DNA of 64,000 nt from Culex pipiens pallens (GCF_016801865.2 NC_068937.1:16304595-16368594), one strand, 5' to 3'; shown: positions 23,481 through 36,412, counted from the stretch's first letter. Numbers and translations are program-made. Notes: generated by a model not told the origin, from the letters alone.

Positions 23481-23504
23481 CTTATGACCAGTTGATGGAT
23501 AAAT
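23481..23504 (-). CDS. Candidate 24-nt micro-exon (unidentified gene)
   Basis: On the minus strand a pyrimidine-rich acceptor (CTCTGTTTTATTTTCAG) is followed by 24 nt and then a consensus donor (AAG|GTAAGT). The segment is a whole number of codons and is open in two frames. In frame 0 it reads IYPSTGHK; in the next frame it reads FIHQLVI with a split codon. The third frame has a stop. Length and signals fit an alternatively included micro-exon of a gene with long introns. I do not recognise the peptide, and chance cannot be excluded. A second exon candidate on the same strand is at 34577-34599. Confidence 0.4.
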
Positions 23505-23633
23505 CTGAAAATAAAACAGAGAAATAAAATGTTTATTGAGTGGTTCAACACATCATTCCAATCTTATCCGAACCATTAAATACACTGCTTTTGCTTCGAT
23601 TTGTTTGTAAACAACTTTTATGTCAAGGTAAAT

Positions 23634-23804
23634 TTAATCTAATATAATCAAACCCTAGCGCAGCCAATCTTTCGAAGGGATCCTGGAGAGTGCCTTAAGT
23701 TAGATGACGCCTAGCCTCTTCTTGTCATTGATTAACATTTGTAGTGCACCATTGCATTAGAATGCATTGAAACATCACAAAACGTTAAACCGGCCAAGCC
23801 TACT
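23634..23804 (-). mobile_element. 5'-truncated retroposon with 22-bp target duplication
   Basis: A 22-bp perfect direct repeat (starting CAACTTTTATGTCAAGG) sits at 23612-23633 and 23805-23826. The 171 bp between, read on the minus strand, ends in GATTATATTAGATTAA and contains GGCGTCATCTAACTTAAGGC and CCAGGATCCCTTCGAAAG. Long direct repeats around a short body with an AT-rich 3' tail are typical of a severely 5'-truncated LINE or a SINE. The family is not certain. Confidence 0.75.
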
Positions 23805-24376
23805 CAACTTTTATGTCAAGGTAAATCATCTTTTTATTTTGATTCAGTCTTACCATTTCAAACATAACAGAAAATAAAAATTCTTGCTCGCTAAAATGAA
23901 GATAATGACAGCTGGAAAAGAGAGAATACGTGATTCTCGAATGATCCCACTTTGTTTACATCTACACAGTAGGAGGCTGTTCAAGCACAAGCGTGACTTT
24001 TTTCTTACGGAAAAGTGAGCTGTTTTATAACCAGTGGTATGTGTTTTATTTTGTCTAGTTTTTCATATTGTTTGCTGCAAAATTGTGTGTTTTGCAAGTT
24101 TCGATCGGTTGAAAGGAGTTTTTCTTGTTTACGGGTGACGAGAAACTGCGTCTGTAGTGAAAGTCATTCTGGGATGTCAGTTAAAAACAGCCTGCGAGCG
24201 CAAGACAAGTGGATTTGGTGTTCGCATTTTAAAGTCAAATATTCAACAACTTTCTGTTCAAAATAGTGTGAGCAGTTCAAATCGACCGGGCGGAATCAAT
24301 CTTTAAAGGAGAAGATGACATCGACTGCATCGACTGCAGAGATTTTTAAAATTCGTCTTCTTTATCTCCGGGTCTC

Positions 24377-24524
24377 ACGAACTGTCACTTTTTACACAAC
24401 GCTCACGCACACTATTAAAACAGACGTTTGATAGTGTTTGTGAACTCCGTGTAAAAGGGGTGTCAAACTAAAAAGTGACCCCATTCGTTTGACAACAGTT
24501 GGTGTCAAACCACCGGGGTTTGTG
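24377..24524 (-). mobile_element. TA-flanked MITE, truncated copy of the 59717-59956 family
   Basis: The right end (CACCGGGGTTTGTG followed by TA) and interior (TTTGACAACAGTTGGTGTCA, AAACTAAAAAGTGACCCCAT) match the left half of 59717-59956 in reverse complement. The other end is missing near 24377. Confidence 0.7.
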
Positions 24525-24681
24525 TATAGAAGAACGCTTTCTAAACATCATTCCAAAGAGGCACATTCCTGAAAGTTTTCGATGAATGCCAGAATTTCGT
24601 TGAAGTAAGTTTGGTATGCCCAATTTAGGTATTAGGTCAGATGTAGGGACATTTACCCTATCCATATTTTTAAGCGAATAA

Positions 24682-24855
24682 GGTTTTACGCCGTGACGTC
24701 ATTTGGCAGCTCGTGTGCACTGTTTACATAGTCTTCGTCGATTTTCGACAAATTTCCCCGAACAAAATCGTCGACCGCATCGAACTGTGCTAAGTGCTAA
24801 GTCAATGTAAACAGTGCACTCCCTTCTAACCTCCAAATCGAATCGGCGTAAAACC
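24682..24855. mobile_element. PIF/Harbinger-like MITE
   Basis: Inverted ends GGTTTTACGCCG and CGGCGTAAAACC are flanked by TAA on both sides (24679-24681 and 24856-24858). Inner inverted blocks (TGTGCACTGTTTACAT and ATGTAAACAGTGCAC) continue the symmetry. Non-coding, 174 bp. Confidence 0.75.
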
Positions 24856-24862
24856 TAATGTT

Positions 24863-24974
24863 GACGCCCGAAATGTCAAATTAACGCAGTGGTACCAACA
24901 TTTCGAACAAAGCGTGCCATGGCATGACAGCCACTTTTTTATAACACTGCGTAATTTTGACATTTCGGGCGTGC
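24863..24974. mobile_element. Short palindromic MITE next to the previous one
   Basis: Arms of about 29 bp: GACGCCCGAAATGTCAAATT, then ACGCAGTG on the left, and the near-perfect complement at 24945-24974. Outside both MITEs, 24659-24678 and the complement of about 24990-25010 also match (TTTTTAAGCGAA), so the pair lies within a wider inverted repeat. Target duplication not resolved. Confidence 0.7.
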
Positions 24975-25015
24975 ACCATTCGTTACGTCATCTTCGCTTA
25001 AAAATCTGGATATTC

Positions 25016-26844
25016 TTACTTCTTAGAATTATAAATATTGAAAAACAATTTGAAAACAACACTAATTGGTCTATTAGTTTTCGAGTTATTGCCGCATCGA
25101 GGAAAGAGAAAATGATTTGGAATAAGAGAAGTTGAAGGGATGTATTGATGCTCCACTTTTTTTAAGAGGACAGGGGAAATTCTCCGGAGATATCATCAAG
25201 GTTTGCTAGTCACAAAAGAACATTCCGGATCATCCATGTTTGCAAACGAGTCACTCGGGAACCAATAAATAATCAACCCTCGGTGCGTGTGCACTTTAAT
25301 GACACTCGTCGCCCAGCTGGGGACATTTCGTGCAGAACCACGTACTTCAGGTAGCGTTCCCCACCCGGCGAGAAGCGTGCTGTGCCCGGCCGTAGACACT
25401 TGTCAGCGGGTCACGTGACCCGGCCGGGGGGTCTGCACTAATTATCATTTGCTCATCACAGTCGGTGGCACGGTGATCTGGATTCTTCGCCGGTGGTTCT
25501 ACAGGGTGACGATTTTTTTTTTCAGATTTTACAACTTGACAATTTTGTCATATTTCAATAAAATGACAGAATTTGATAGAGGACAAATTTTGAAAATTGT
25601 CGGTACATTCTAGGTCGCCACCCTGTCCTCAAGTTGATTGCTCCACATGCTTTTACCTTTTAATTTCTTTCCAGGTCCGCCCGTGCAGAACTTCAGGCTG
25701 GGAATTCCAAGGTGACGATCATCGCCTGATTACGCCTAATTGGGTGAAATATCTGATTAAATGCCAATTGGAATCAATTTGTGCTCTCTCGCAGCAGAGT
25801 TGACGCCAAGAATACCAATTCGTGTAGATCTTTAATTTCCCGTAACGACAAAGTCTCGCGCCCAACTCACGTGGAAACAAAAAGAAGAAGAAGAACCAGT
25901 TTTGCAGTAGTCGCCGATGGCCACGTGCTGCTGGTCCGTGAGGATGTCGAATGAAGAGATTAACGATGACGTTTGGCCACGAGAGAAGAGGAGCAGCCGC
26001 GAAAAGCGAGTTTATGAAAAAGGGCTTCTTCGTGCGCAGAGGACCTTCGGTGACCTTCCCTTATGGTAATCGAACCGAAAGGTTAGCAGATCAATTGATC
26101 TACAATTATGACGGGGTGAACTGGCAGCACTGGGACATGCAGTTGAACCGAAGCGACATCATAGTGAGAAAGTAGAAATATTAAAAGAAAATGTTGGGTT
26201 TTTAGAAAAGGATTTAATTTTGTGTGTCAGATATATTTGTCTAATTTTTTAAACAGATCAAAGATCAAAATCATAATACAAAAAGTAATATCTGTAACAA
26301 ATCCCACTGTCCCCAGTTTGTGTTGGGCTAGGTCAGTTTTCTCCGCGGAAAGAAGTTACCAACAACAGCCCGGAGGAGGCGGATGGTGGCGGTCCCAGCA
26401 CGAGAATCCTCGACATTAACACTGGCGTTAAATATTGTAATGACGACAGTTACCTTTATTTTGCCACATGTTCAACGGACCAAAGGGCAACCTGATCTCG
26501 GTCGCTGGGTGATGATCGCGGAAGGCAAGCGACGTAGCAAAAAAAAAAAAGGTTGTAAATATCTCGCCCCGGTCGTCGTGGCTGGTTCTGGTCAAAGGAT
26601 CATAAATAATATTGGCTGCACGATGCTGGACCCGACACGGAACGGTGGAGATCTGGAAGTGGATCGCGTGCCCTCTGCCCCTTCCAGGGGCGTTTTACGA
26701 GCAGAAGAAGTGCAGACTTGCAAGCATATGTTTGTCCCCTACTGTGGTGTAGATGTAGTAGCAAAAACATGCGTGAAGAAGTCACTTCTGCGCAGACAGC
26801 AGGGCGGGCGGACAGTAGTAAGGAAGCTCGTGTGTACCAATGCT
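25016..26844. other. Unique, partly GC-rich DNA; no gene supported
   Basis: 25190-25480 is GC-rich and dense in short palindromes (for example GGGTCACGTGACCC near 25409), which could bind transcription factors; this is inference. The 188-codon frame at 26383-26949 has no recognisable domain and runs into the repeat at 26845, so I do not call it a gene. Confidence 0.45.
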
Positions 26845-27930
26845 ACTGGCTTTGTAACTCACCCTCTGCAATTGAAGGTTATGGAAAACATTTTAGATAA
26901 GAACGACAAACGAAATTTCTGTGCAGGCTCAACAAGAGGAAATGCATAAACTTTGGGATCCTAATAACACCTGTAGAGTTTTTATAAGAGGTCAAACAAA
27001 CAAATTTTATTTGTTTGCTTTTTGGTTGTTTTTGAATTCCTGCTGCCTGACTCAAGGCGGTTTCAAAACACCCAAAAAGCTAACAAATCGGGCCTAGACA
27101 GCGAATGGCCAGACTGATTAAAGTGGGCTCAAAATAAAGAAACCAGCAGCAACAACATTCGGCCCTGTCTATTTTTCTCTTGTTTCTGAGGACCCTAAAG
27201 TTCATGCTACCTCTTGAGATGAGCCTGCGCAGCAATTTTTATAGGTCAGTGTAATACCTCAAATTTAGTACAAACATTCGGGAGTGCGGATACTTCCTAT
27301 CTTTTCTACCAAATCCAATANNNNNNNNNNNNNNNNNNNNNNNNNNNNNNNNNNNNNNNNNNNNNNNNNNNNNNNNNNNNNNNNNNNNNNNNNNNNNNNN
27401 NNNNNNNNNNNNNNNNNNNNTTGTAACACTTGTAACACACCCTTTGCAATTAAAGGTTAAGGAAAACATTTTAGATAACAACGACAAACAAAATTACTGC
27501 GCAGGCTCAACAAGAGGGGAAGCATGAACTTCGGGATCCCAAAAACAAGTCTAGTTTTTTTTAAGGTCCTTTTTGAAAAAATGCAAAAAAAATAAGTTTT
27601 GTTTACAGGACCCTTAAAAAATCTAGACGTGCCCTTTGAATTGAAAAAAAAAATATATATTTTTACACAAGGCCTAAAAGTTTGAATTAAGAATAAGTGC
27701 GGCTCGTTTCTACTGCATAAGAAAACTCGTTCGGCCCTAGGAAGCGAATGACTACCTGGTTAAAGTTGCCTCAAAATAAAGGCTTTTCCACGTGTTTCTG
27801 CGGACCCCATAAATCATGCTTCCTCTTGAATTGAGCCTGCGCAGTAATTTTTGTCAATTTTTGTAGGTCAGTGTAATACCTTAAATTTAGTACAAACGTT
27901 CTACCAAATCCAATATTTTTCATAACAGTG
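26845..27930. repeat. Tandemly duplicated inverted-repeat element with an assembly gap inside
   Basis: Unit 1 (about 26845-27320) and unit 2 (about 27421-27920) share left blocks (TTGTAAC, CACCCT, GCAATT[G/A]AAGGTTA, GAAAACATTTTAGATAA, CAGGCTCAACAAGAGG) and right blocks (TTGAGCCTGCGCAG for unit 2, TAGGTCAGTGTAATACCT, TTAGTACAAAC, TACCAAATCCAATA). Each unit also has inverted ends: the 'CAGGCTCAACAAGAGG' side is mirrored by 'CCTCTTGA..TGAGCCTG'. A hairpin block inside unit 1 (26996-27085) recurs at 28376-28470. The 100-N gap lies exactly between the units. Confidence 0.75.
27321..27420. other. Assembly gap (100 N)
   Basis: Exactly 100 N, a conventional placeholder for a gap of unknown size. 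It falls inside a tandem duplication, so the copy number here may be wrong. The protein frame crossing it is meaningless. Confidence 0.99.
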
Positions 27931-28785
27931 TTGTACAGCTTAAGGATATAAATGCTTCAGAAATTATCACCCTGGTATTTTTAACACAAAATGAAAGATT
28001 TTCATTTAAATTATAAAAAATGATTTGAAAAATAATTATTAGAATAGTGAGAAACAGCAGTTTGTACGGAAATTTGACAGAATCTTAAACCTGAGAATTT
28101 CCCCTAATCATGTTTAGCATTTTTAAGTAAATTTGTTAACAGTATTTCGTTCATATTACATTTCAGTTTAATTCAAGAACAATTTTATTCTTTACGACTT
28201 TTAACCTTAAAAATAAGCGCTATTTTGACATGATGGAAAAGTGGTTGTGAGGGCCACGCCAAAATAATTGATCTAATTTAAAGTAACCAGTTCTGAATGG
28301 GAAAATTGATTTGTTTGGCTACCTGTAGCTGCGTTGCGTCAACATTTCCTTTCTCGTTTCTAACTTCTAAATGCCAAAAGATCCAATAAACGAAATTTTA
28401 TTTTCTTTCTGGGTGTTTTTGATAGCCCCGACACAAGGCGGTTCCAAAGACACCCAGCCAGCAAAAAATGAAAATTATATTTAGGCCGTTATGTCGTCTC
28501 CCCCTTCAAAATTGGTCTGAGAAATAAGAGGGCAAAAAAAAATTCCAAAAAACTTCATAATTTTCTTAAAAATAGAAGTCTTATCAACTGAAAACAATCT
28601 AAAATGCATTTTTCTGCATTGATTATCATATTAAGCATGTTTGGGCTTGTTTAAAAATGTTTTGAACTTTTATGAAACTACAATGCTCACCACCGCAAAA
28701 ACTTTTTTTTTCTCACAAAAATAAAATTTTCGTTGATGTTAGAAATATTGGAAACATAACATTGCAAAACAACTTGACAGGTGTA
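27931..28785. other. AT-rich DNA with a hairpin fragment at 28376-28470
   Basis: No gene seen. 28376-28470 contains CTTTCTGGGTGTTTTTGA and AAAGACACCCAGCCAG, an inverted pair similar in layout to 26996-27085 with the shared AAGGCGGTT block. Confidence 0.5.
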
Positions 28786-28789
28786 TAAT

Positions 28790-30400
<1,611 letters not shown>

Positions 30401-32590
30401 AACGTTGGAAATAATGCGCTAAAAAGTTATTTTTTTTTATTTCAGTAGTTTACACTTTTTTTAAATAGTTTTTGAAAATTCAATAACGAATTCTACTTCG
30501 AACCCCCATTCGCTGAAATCCAGCAAAATTGGCAAACCCAATTTCTGCGCAACCGTCGCCACGTATTTAGTACAAGAAACCATCATCAACTTCACGCTAT
30601 GGGGGCGCAACTAAATCAGCAGCAGCCGCCGATGCACCTCCACAAAAGGCAATAAAAATCGAAAAATGTCAGTTTCAGTTTCATTTCTTTTTATTGCATT
30701 TTCACAGCTCCACACCCCCGGCATGGGGGACTGAAAACTGCATCGGGTTGCAGACTTTTAAGCAGTCGTTGTAAGGGACTGCACAAGTTGTGATGGTCAG
30801 GAAAGAGTTGAATTTTTTGCTGACTTATTTCTTTAAGATTTAAAGGGAAATTTCGACAAAACTAAGTTAAACATTTCACAAATCCAATTATTTTCCAAAC
30901 TTTGCGTCCATAAATATAAATTCGCAGATTATGCAAATGGCGCTCAGTGAATTTTATTCGTCGCCGTAATGTTAAAAACAACGCGTTCAGCTAAGGTCAT
31001 CGCTTGGAGAAGATCAATTCTCACATATTAATAAAAATATTTATGACAGTCCGAACGAAAAAAAACAGCGACTTTTTTCGATAATAAATTTCGAACGCGC
31101 ACGCCAGTTTTTGTCGAATCTAAAAAAAACATTAAATTAAGACATCGTAAAAGACTAATCGTGTGACTAAGTGCCTGCGGTCGTAAAGATGGGCTGACCA
31201 ATCTGTTCAACTTTCGTCGGATTTTATGAGCAAAAAAACAAACTCTTGAAATCATTAGGCATTTGGGCAGTTCGTTCATCATCAGATTATTAATTATTGT
31301 GTGCTGTGAGATTGCTCGGTAAACAAAACCACTTTTTGCGAATTTGAGCAGATTCTTTGTTTACAGTTAGCAAACAAGCTCCATATATAATGAGCATTTC
31401 GTTACCATTGCCGTATCGTGTCGCATGTTGGATTTTACGTTTCCACAAAATTAAGCAACGTCACTCGAAAGGCACGCCGACGAATGAAATGTTAAGTATC
31501 CGAAAGATAAGTAAGCGTCGTTACATGTATTTCAGTGTGATTAAAAAGACCTACCCATAGCAAGGTTGCTTGGAAGGCACGCCGTCGTGGTCATCGGTGA
31601 ATTTTGTATTAAGTCGAAGAATTTTCGCGAGTTAGATCCGAGTTTTGCAAATTTTCACAATTATGTATTTGACTCAAGTTGATCGGAAATCTCCATGCGA
31701 CAGTATAGCACAACGGCAACGATTTGGTCCAAGTCAATGTCCGCAGTAAAACAAAGTACTGCAAATTTTAGGAGGTGCGAAAAAAAAACCCCGGTCAGCG
31801 GCTGAACCGTTAGACTGTTTTCTGGGGGTAGGAGGCTTCTTTTTAGCATATTCAAACCGTGCGAAATGAGCCTAGAATTAAAATACTCATCAATTTGGAA
31901 TACACATTTTCGGTGAGGCTTTCAACTACCGGCGCGACGAGTCTCGATTTTTTGGAGCTATTTGCATAGACATTACGCGCGTGGTTGGTCGTGTTTGACA
32001 GTTTTTTTTTTTTTTGCGATCGCAAATGTCATTAGCATTTTTTGCCAAGTTGGCCGCAAATTATGACTAATCGGAAAGGGGCGCAAAAAATGGGTCATCC
32101 TCCCAGGAGAGTGATTTACGAGGCATTAATGTGAGCAATCAGCATGGGATTAGATTAATGGACGTGTTTTAAGTTAATCTTAATGCACCCCGACTCGAAA
32201 AAGGACACTTTTTCTCAGACCATAAGTCACTCTGGTTGATCGGGTTGGCGCAAAATTAATGCAAAAGACACGAAATTTGTCTTAACAAGGCGCTTAAAGG
32301 CATTGCGGTTCGGACTTATCTTAATGGCTTTTGGTTATCGTGGAAGGATGCGAAACATTTCCCTTATTAGAGCAAACTTTGAGCTTTTAAAACGTCACCT
32401 TAATGTGGCGCTTAAAAGCTTCGGTGCAAGGATGAGTTTGCAAAATTGTGGTTTTAAGATAAATAAACCATTTCGTGTGAATTTTTAAGGTTACTTGAGA
32501 AACATAATATTAACATTAAGACTGCCAAATCCGATATTTAAGATTCTTTAAATTTATGTTTTCTTTATAAAAACAAACCTTGTCACTCTC
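30401..32590. other. Unique DNA, possibly constrained non-coding
   Basis: No supported gene. 31880-32240 is rich in TAAT/ATTA-type cores and lacks homopolymer noise, which resembles developmental enhancer DNA, but this is only an impression. A separate repeat fragment lies at 31350-31620. Confidence 0.45.
31455..31600 (+). repeat. Fragment related to the 5' part of the 38791-39824 retroposon
   Basis: Two copies of GGAAGGCACGCCGTCG / GAAAGGCACGCCGACGAA occur at 31468-31485 and 31572-31588. The same block appears three times, plus once in degenerate form, in 38791-39824, and the neighbouring CCCATAGCA is also shared. No ends were found, so this may be an old copy. Confidence 0.5.
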
Positions 32591-32983
32591 ACGATTGTAA
32601 AACTTTTTATTTATGCAGGCATTCAGGAGCTACTTCCGGTGAGCGAACTAACCCCAAAATAGACAAAAAGTGCCAACTTTTGAGCTAATGGGTATGATGA
32701 ACGTTTTGTTTTCAGCCATGTTATGATTATTTTTTAAATGTGCTTTTTGGAAAGTATCGAAAATGCGCACAACAAAATCTAAACGTAATTTTAAATGAAA
32801 AATTAGAGTTCTAGTATTGAACTTTTGTAAAATTTTCTGTTTTTAGTTTTAGCCATTTTTAGGTTAAATTGTTCAACAAAATTGTCTTTTTCAATTTTTA
32901 AAAGTGGTGTCCATCCTTGTCTATCTTTGAAACTGTTTTTTTTTTTACATTGTTGATATATGGCCTTGAAAAGTATGAAATAC

Positions 32984-33704
32984 TAGAGTGTAACAAAAAA
33001 TACTTTTTGGCGGGCATTCAAGGGTTTGTTCCGGTGGGCTTACTGAGCCCAAATCCAAAATATTAGCTTGATTGGACGTAACAGGAGCTGGCGTTCCGCC
33101 CTTCAATTTGAAATGGGATTTAACCCGTAAAAAAAGATTTTTTCAAAAATGTCACTTTATGAGGCATTTTGGCCACTGAAGCGTTTATTTTCAACATCAT
33201 TGGCGTGTAGGCCAGATCCTTGTGCATCTTTTGGTACATATAACATTGAAATTTGGAGCACCCTGGAGCTCGGTACAGGCCTTCAAAGTTTGGCATTTTT
33301 TCGAAAAATCGACCCGGCAAAATCAAATGGCGTCTAGGGCGTCGCGAGGCGCGACGCATATCTTTTTTGTCGGGAACAATTTTTCGAAAAAATACCAAAC
33401 TTTGAAGGCCTGTACCGAGCTCCAGGGTGCTCCAAATTTCAATATTATATGTATCAAAAGATGCGCAAGGATCTGGCTTACACGCCAATGATGTTGAAAA
33501 TAAACGCTTCAGTGGCCAAAATGCCTCAAAAAGTGACATTTTTGAAAAAATCTTTTTTTTCGGGTTAAATCCTTTTTAAAATTGAAGGGCGGAGCGCCAG
33601 CTCCTGTTACGTCCAATCAAGCTCATATTTTGGATTTGGGCTCAGTAAGCCCACCGGAACAAACCCTTGAATGCCCGGCAAAAAGTCATTTTTGTTACAT
33701 CCTA
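32984..33704. mobile_element. 721-bp foldback (Mutator-like) element
   Basis: The two halves are near-perfect inverted copies for about 340 bp each. They share GGCATTCAAGGGTTTGTTCC, GCTGGCGTTCCGCCCTTCAA (with one change), CAACATCATTGGCGTGTA and TGGAGCTCGGTACAGGCCTT. The apex is a GC-rich palindrome, GGCGTCGCGAGGCGCGACGC, near 33330-33352. Nine-base flanks ATGAAATAC (32975-32983) and AGGAAATAC (33705-33713) differ at one base. Very long inverted ends plus 9-bp duplications are typical of Mutator-like or foldback elements. Frames on both strands mirror one another and do not code for a known protein. A diverged terminus fragment lies at about 32605-32690. Confidence 0.85.
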
Positions 33705-33713
33705 AGGAAATAC

Positions 33714-36140
33714 CAAAAATACGTTTTTTAAGTTCTACCCAATTGACACTAAATTTTCAATATATCATTGATCAGATTTACAATGTTAAAAGTTGAAACT
33801 TGTGTAAAATTTTCTCAAATATAGATTTAAGAATTAATATTTTAGCACATCAAAATCATATTATTTGGCCCTGTTGTACAAAAAATAAACAATAATTTAC
33901 CAAATCTCTTTCTGAAAAAATAACTTAATTAATCTATCTCGAAGCCATCCTTCCATCTTAATTCCAACGCAGCGGAATGCCGTCATCACTAATGGTTGTT
34001 ATTTGCGAAAAAGAAATAATTTGACTCAATATTTAAACTCGACGACGCCGATTCTGAATCGGCCAAACAAACGCATCATCTGCCGCGCTGTCGCGTCTTT
34101 ATTGACTGCTCTTAAATCAAATGCAGTTCGCGAGGGGACATTCAAGTTTGAGCTTTTCAATCCCCCTTAAAGCAGATTTATCCTTTCTTGCTTTTGACAA
34201 GTCAGCTTCTATCAAGTTTGATTTTCTCAAAGATTCTGACCAAAAAGTAATCAAGACATTCAAATTACCCCTCAAGACCGCAAACGAGCTCGTTTCGCAC
34301 AAAACGAGGATTAAATTTTGACAAAAAGTCAATAAACGGCGTCGGTGACTTGGACCAAGCGACGAACCCCTCAGCAAAAGTGTCTCTTCTTTCTGGTCGG
34401 TTGAGTTCACTGTTGGGATAAATATAGTGCACACAGAGAAAAAAAAAGCCAGGAGGAGACGATACCTTCACCTTAAGCTTGGGTGCAAACAGCCTCGCCG
34501 CGAGGAGTTTGGATTTTGATGGTCAAGGACGACTCAAAACTAGTTTCGAGCGAACTCTTTTTTTCTCGCGACTTACTCTTGGATCCGATTGGGCTTGATC
34601 TGAGAGGAAGAAGGAACAAGTTTAAGGCAACACTACCTTTTAGTTAAGGGGGTATTGCAACTGACAACAAAAAACTGTTCATATTTTCAGAAATTAATTT
34701 AAATTTCAAATCGATTTAAAAATACACCTCGAACAAGTTAATTTTAGCTACAACTTGAGTCGATCCTTCATGTTTCCTGCCCCTTAACACAAGATAAAAC
34801 ACCGGTTCGGGTGGGACGGGACACTTTAGTAAATTCAAATTGCCTACCCCGGGGGCAATTTAAAGTTGCCGCGCAACTTACTTGTTCTCCGTACTCTCGA
34901 TTTTGGACAAAAAAAAAAAGAACCGGAGGATGCAGTACATGATAAAGTGTTATTTGCCCATTACCGAACGTGCACTTATTCGGATAATTTAACGCTTGGC
35001 CGGCAGGCCGGCGAAGGAATCAATACGAGTGGCATTATGGTATTTATTGGGGGTTTAATTGAATTTTAATTCGAACAGTGCCATTAAAATGTCAATCCTT
35101 TCCGTCCTCCTTAAGGCGGGATCTGACGGAATGAAGGAGGTGGAACATGAGTTGGTTGATTTTTATTCTTTTCGGATCAAAAGGAGTTTAATTCTGAAAG
35201 CGATGATACGTTGACAGCGATCAATTACAACTGTCATAACCACACTCGAAATGTCAATTAGCCACAGTGTGGAAAATTAATGAGGTAAAAGGACACGTTT
35301 AATTGAGCCAATTAAAAGGGTGTAAATATCGAAGTTTTGCAGAGCCTTTTTTTTCTTAATTAAATCGTTTAAACTTTTCAAACAGGTATGCTTGATTTTG
35401 CCGTTTTTGCCTTAGTTACTAAAGAAAGTATAGGTTTTATTTCATTTTTTTATCATAAATCAGATTAGATGATGTTGCGACGTTCTACGTCAGTGTTAGT
35501 GTTTGTTTTGTTTGACTGGTCGCTTGGCAATCGATCAGAAGAGTCAAAACAATCTGAGCAAGCGGGAGCACGGGCGCAGCTGGACAGGTCAGCTGCGAAA
35601 AGACGCCATAATTGTAAGTTTATTGTTAAATTGTGAAATTTGATTGTAATTAATTTATTTATTAAATTACAGTTTTGTAGCATGTGGGAAATAAAAGGAG
35701 GCCTTATTAAGAAGTTATTGTCACTATGCCACTAAATTGAAACGAGCTATTTCAACTTTCACCGCACTTTTTCTCTCCGCAGTTTCTGTCAAACTAAATT
35801 TGACATTTCTCGATTAGTGTGTAAGCCAAGTTTATTGTTCCTCTTCCTCTTGTTTTGATTGACGTAAATTTCTGTCACTGTCAACTTTAAAAAAAGTCGA
35901 AAACATCTTTTGCTCATAACATTTTTTTAGGTAAAAAGTGAAAACTTACGGAAACTTTTTGAGAAAATAATTTTTGGTTTCGGAAAGTTCACCAAATACC
36001 AAATGTAGTTTGACAGAAAATGCAAATAGAAAGGTGCGACGAGAGTTGAAGTCGCTTGTTTCGATTTAGTGTCATAGCAACAATAACTGCTTGATTCGCG
36101 AGCCGCTTTGTTTATGTTTTTCAGTGACGTTTAACCTCAA
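33714..36140. other. Unique DNA, possibly intronic or regulatory
   Basis: Balanced composition with TTAATTG/CAATTA cores between 34950 and 35340. No long protein frame has support. It contains the exon candidate at 34577-34599. Confidence 0.45.
34577..34599 (-). CDS. Candidate 23-nt exon (unidentified gene)
   Basis: On the minus strand a strong pyrimidine tract and acceptor (CCTTCTTCCTCTCAG) is followed by 23 nt and a donor (AAGA|GTAAGT). Frame 0 reads IKPNRIQ plus a split codon. The donor is one base off the consensus (A instead of G before GT), and 23 nt would shift frame between flanking exons. It is weaker than 23481-23504 but on the same strand. No gene identity can be given. Confidence 0.28.
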
Positions 36141-36144
36141 CCTA

Positions 36145-36325
36145 CACAGTAAAAAAGGATGATAATATTACATCTGGGAAGGGATACACCTTTCATCTCA
36201 GAAAAATGTGAAATTTCACCTCTGAAAATGTGTAATTTTACCACTTTTCTGAAGTAATGTTACTTTTTCAGTCTAAATTGAGCTAAAATTACATCATAAA
36301 AGAGGTAATATTCTACCTTCCAAAA
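36145..36325. mobile_element. TA-flanked MITE, truncated copy 2 (opposite to 18519-18741)
   Basis: The left end TACACAGTAAAAAA and the interior (ACATCTGGGAAGGG, TTCACCTCTGAAAATGTGTA, AAAAGAGGTAATATTCTACC) are the reverse complement of 18519-18741. The far inverted end is missing. A short relic, GCCTTCCTCAGTTAGGAAGG (36386-36405), follows and belongs to the family at 55153-57580. Confidence 0.7.
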
Positions 36326-36412
36326 TTAGTTCAGATAAGTCGCCATACAATTTCGATTTATTTCCGAAACTACAATATTGTTCGAGCCTTCCTCAGTTAG
36401 GAAGGCTAAAAG

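Larger units (their letters stand above)
23182..24376. other. Unique DNA around the micro-exon candidate
   Basis: Apart from the micro-exon candidate (23481-23504) and the small retroposon (23634-23804) I see no gene or repeat. If the micro-exon is real, this is intron sequence. Confidence 0.45.

Noticed and set aside
26383..26949. 188-codon plus-strand frame
   Set aside because: No recognisable domain, mixed low-quality composition, and its 3' part lies in the tandem duplicated repeat at 26845.
27239..27487. Minus-strand frame across the N gap
   Set aside because: One third of it is gap sequence.
33120..33539. Frames of 62-139 codons on both strands with matching peptides
   Set aside because: They mirror each other because the locus is a long inverted repeat.
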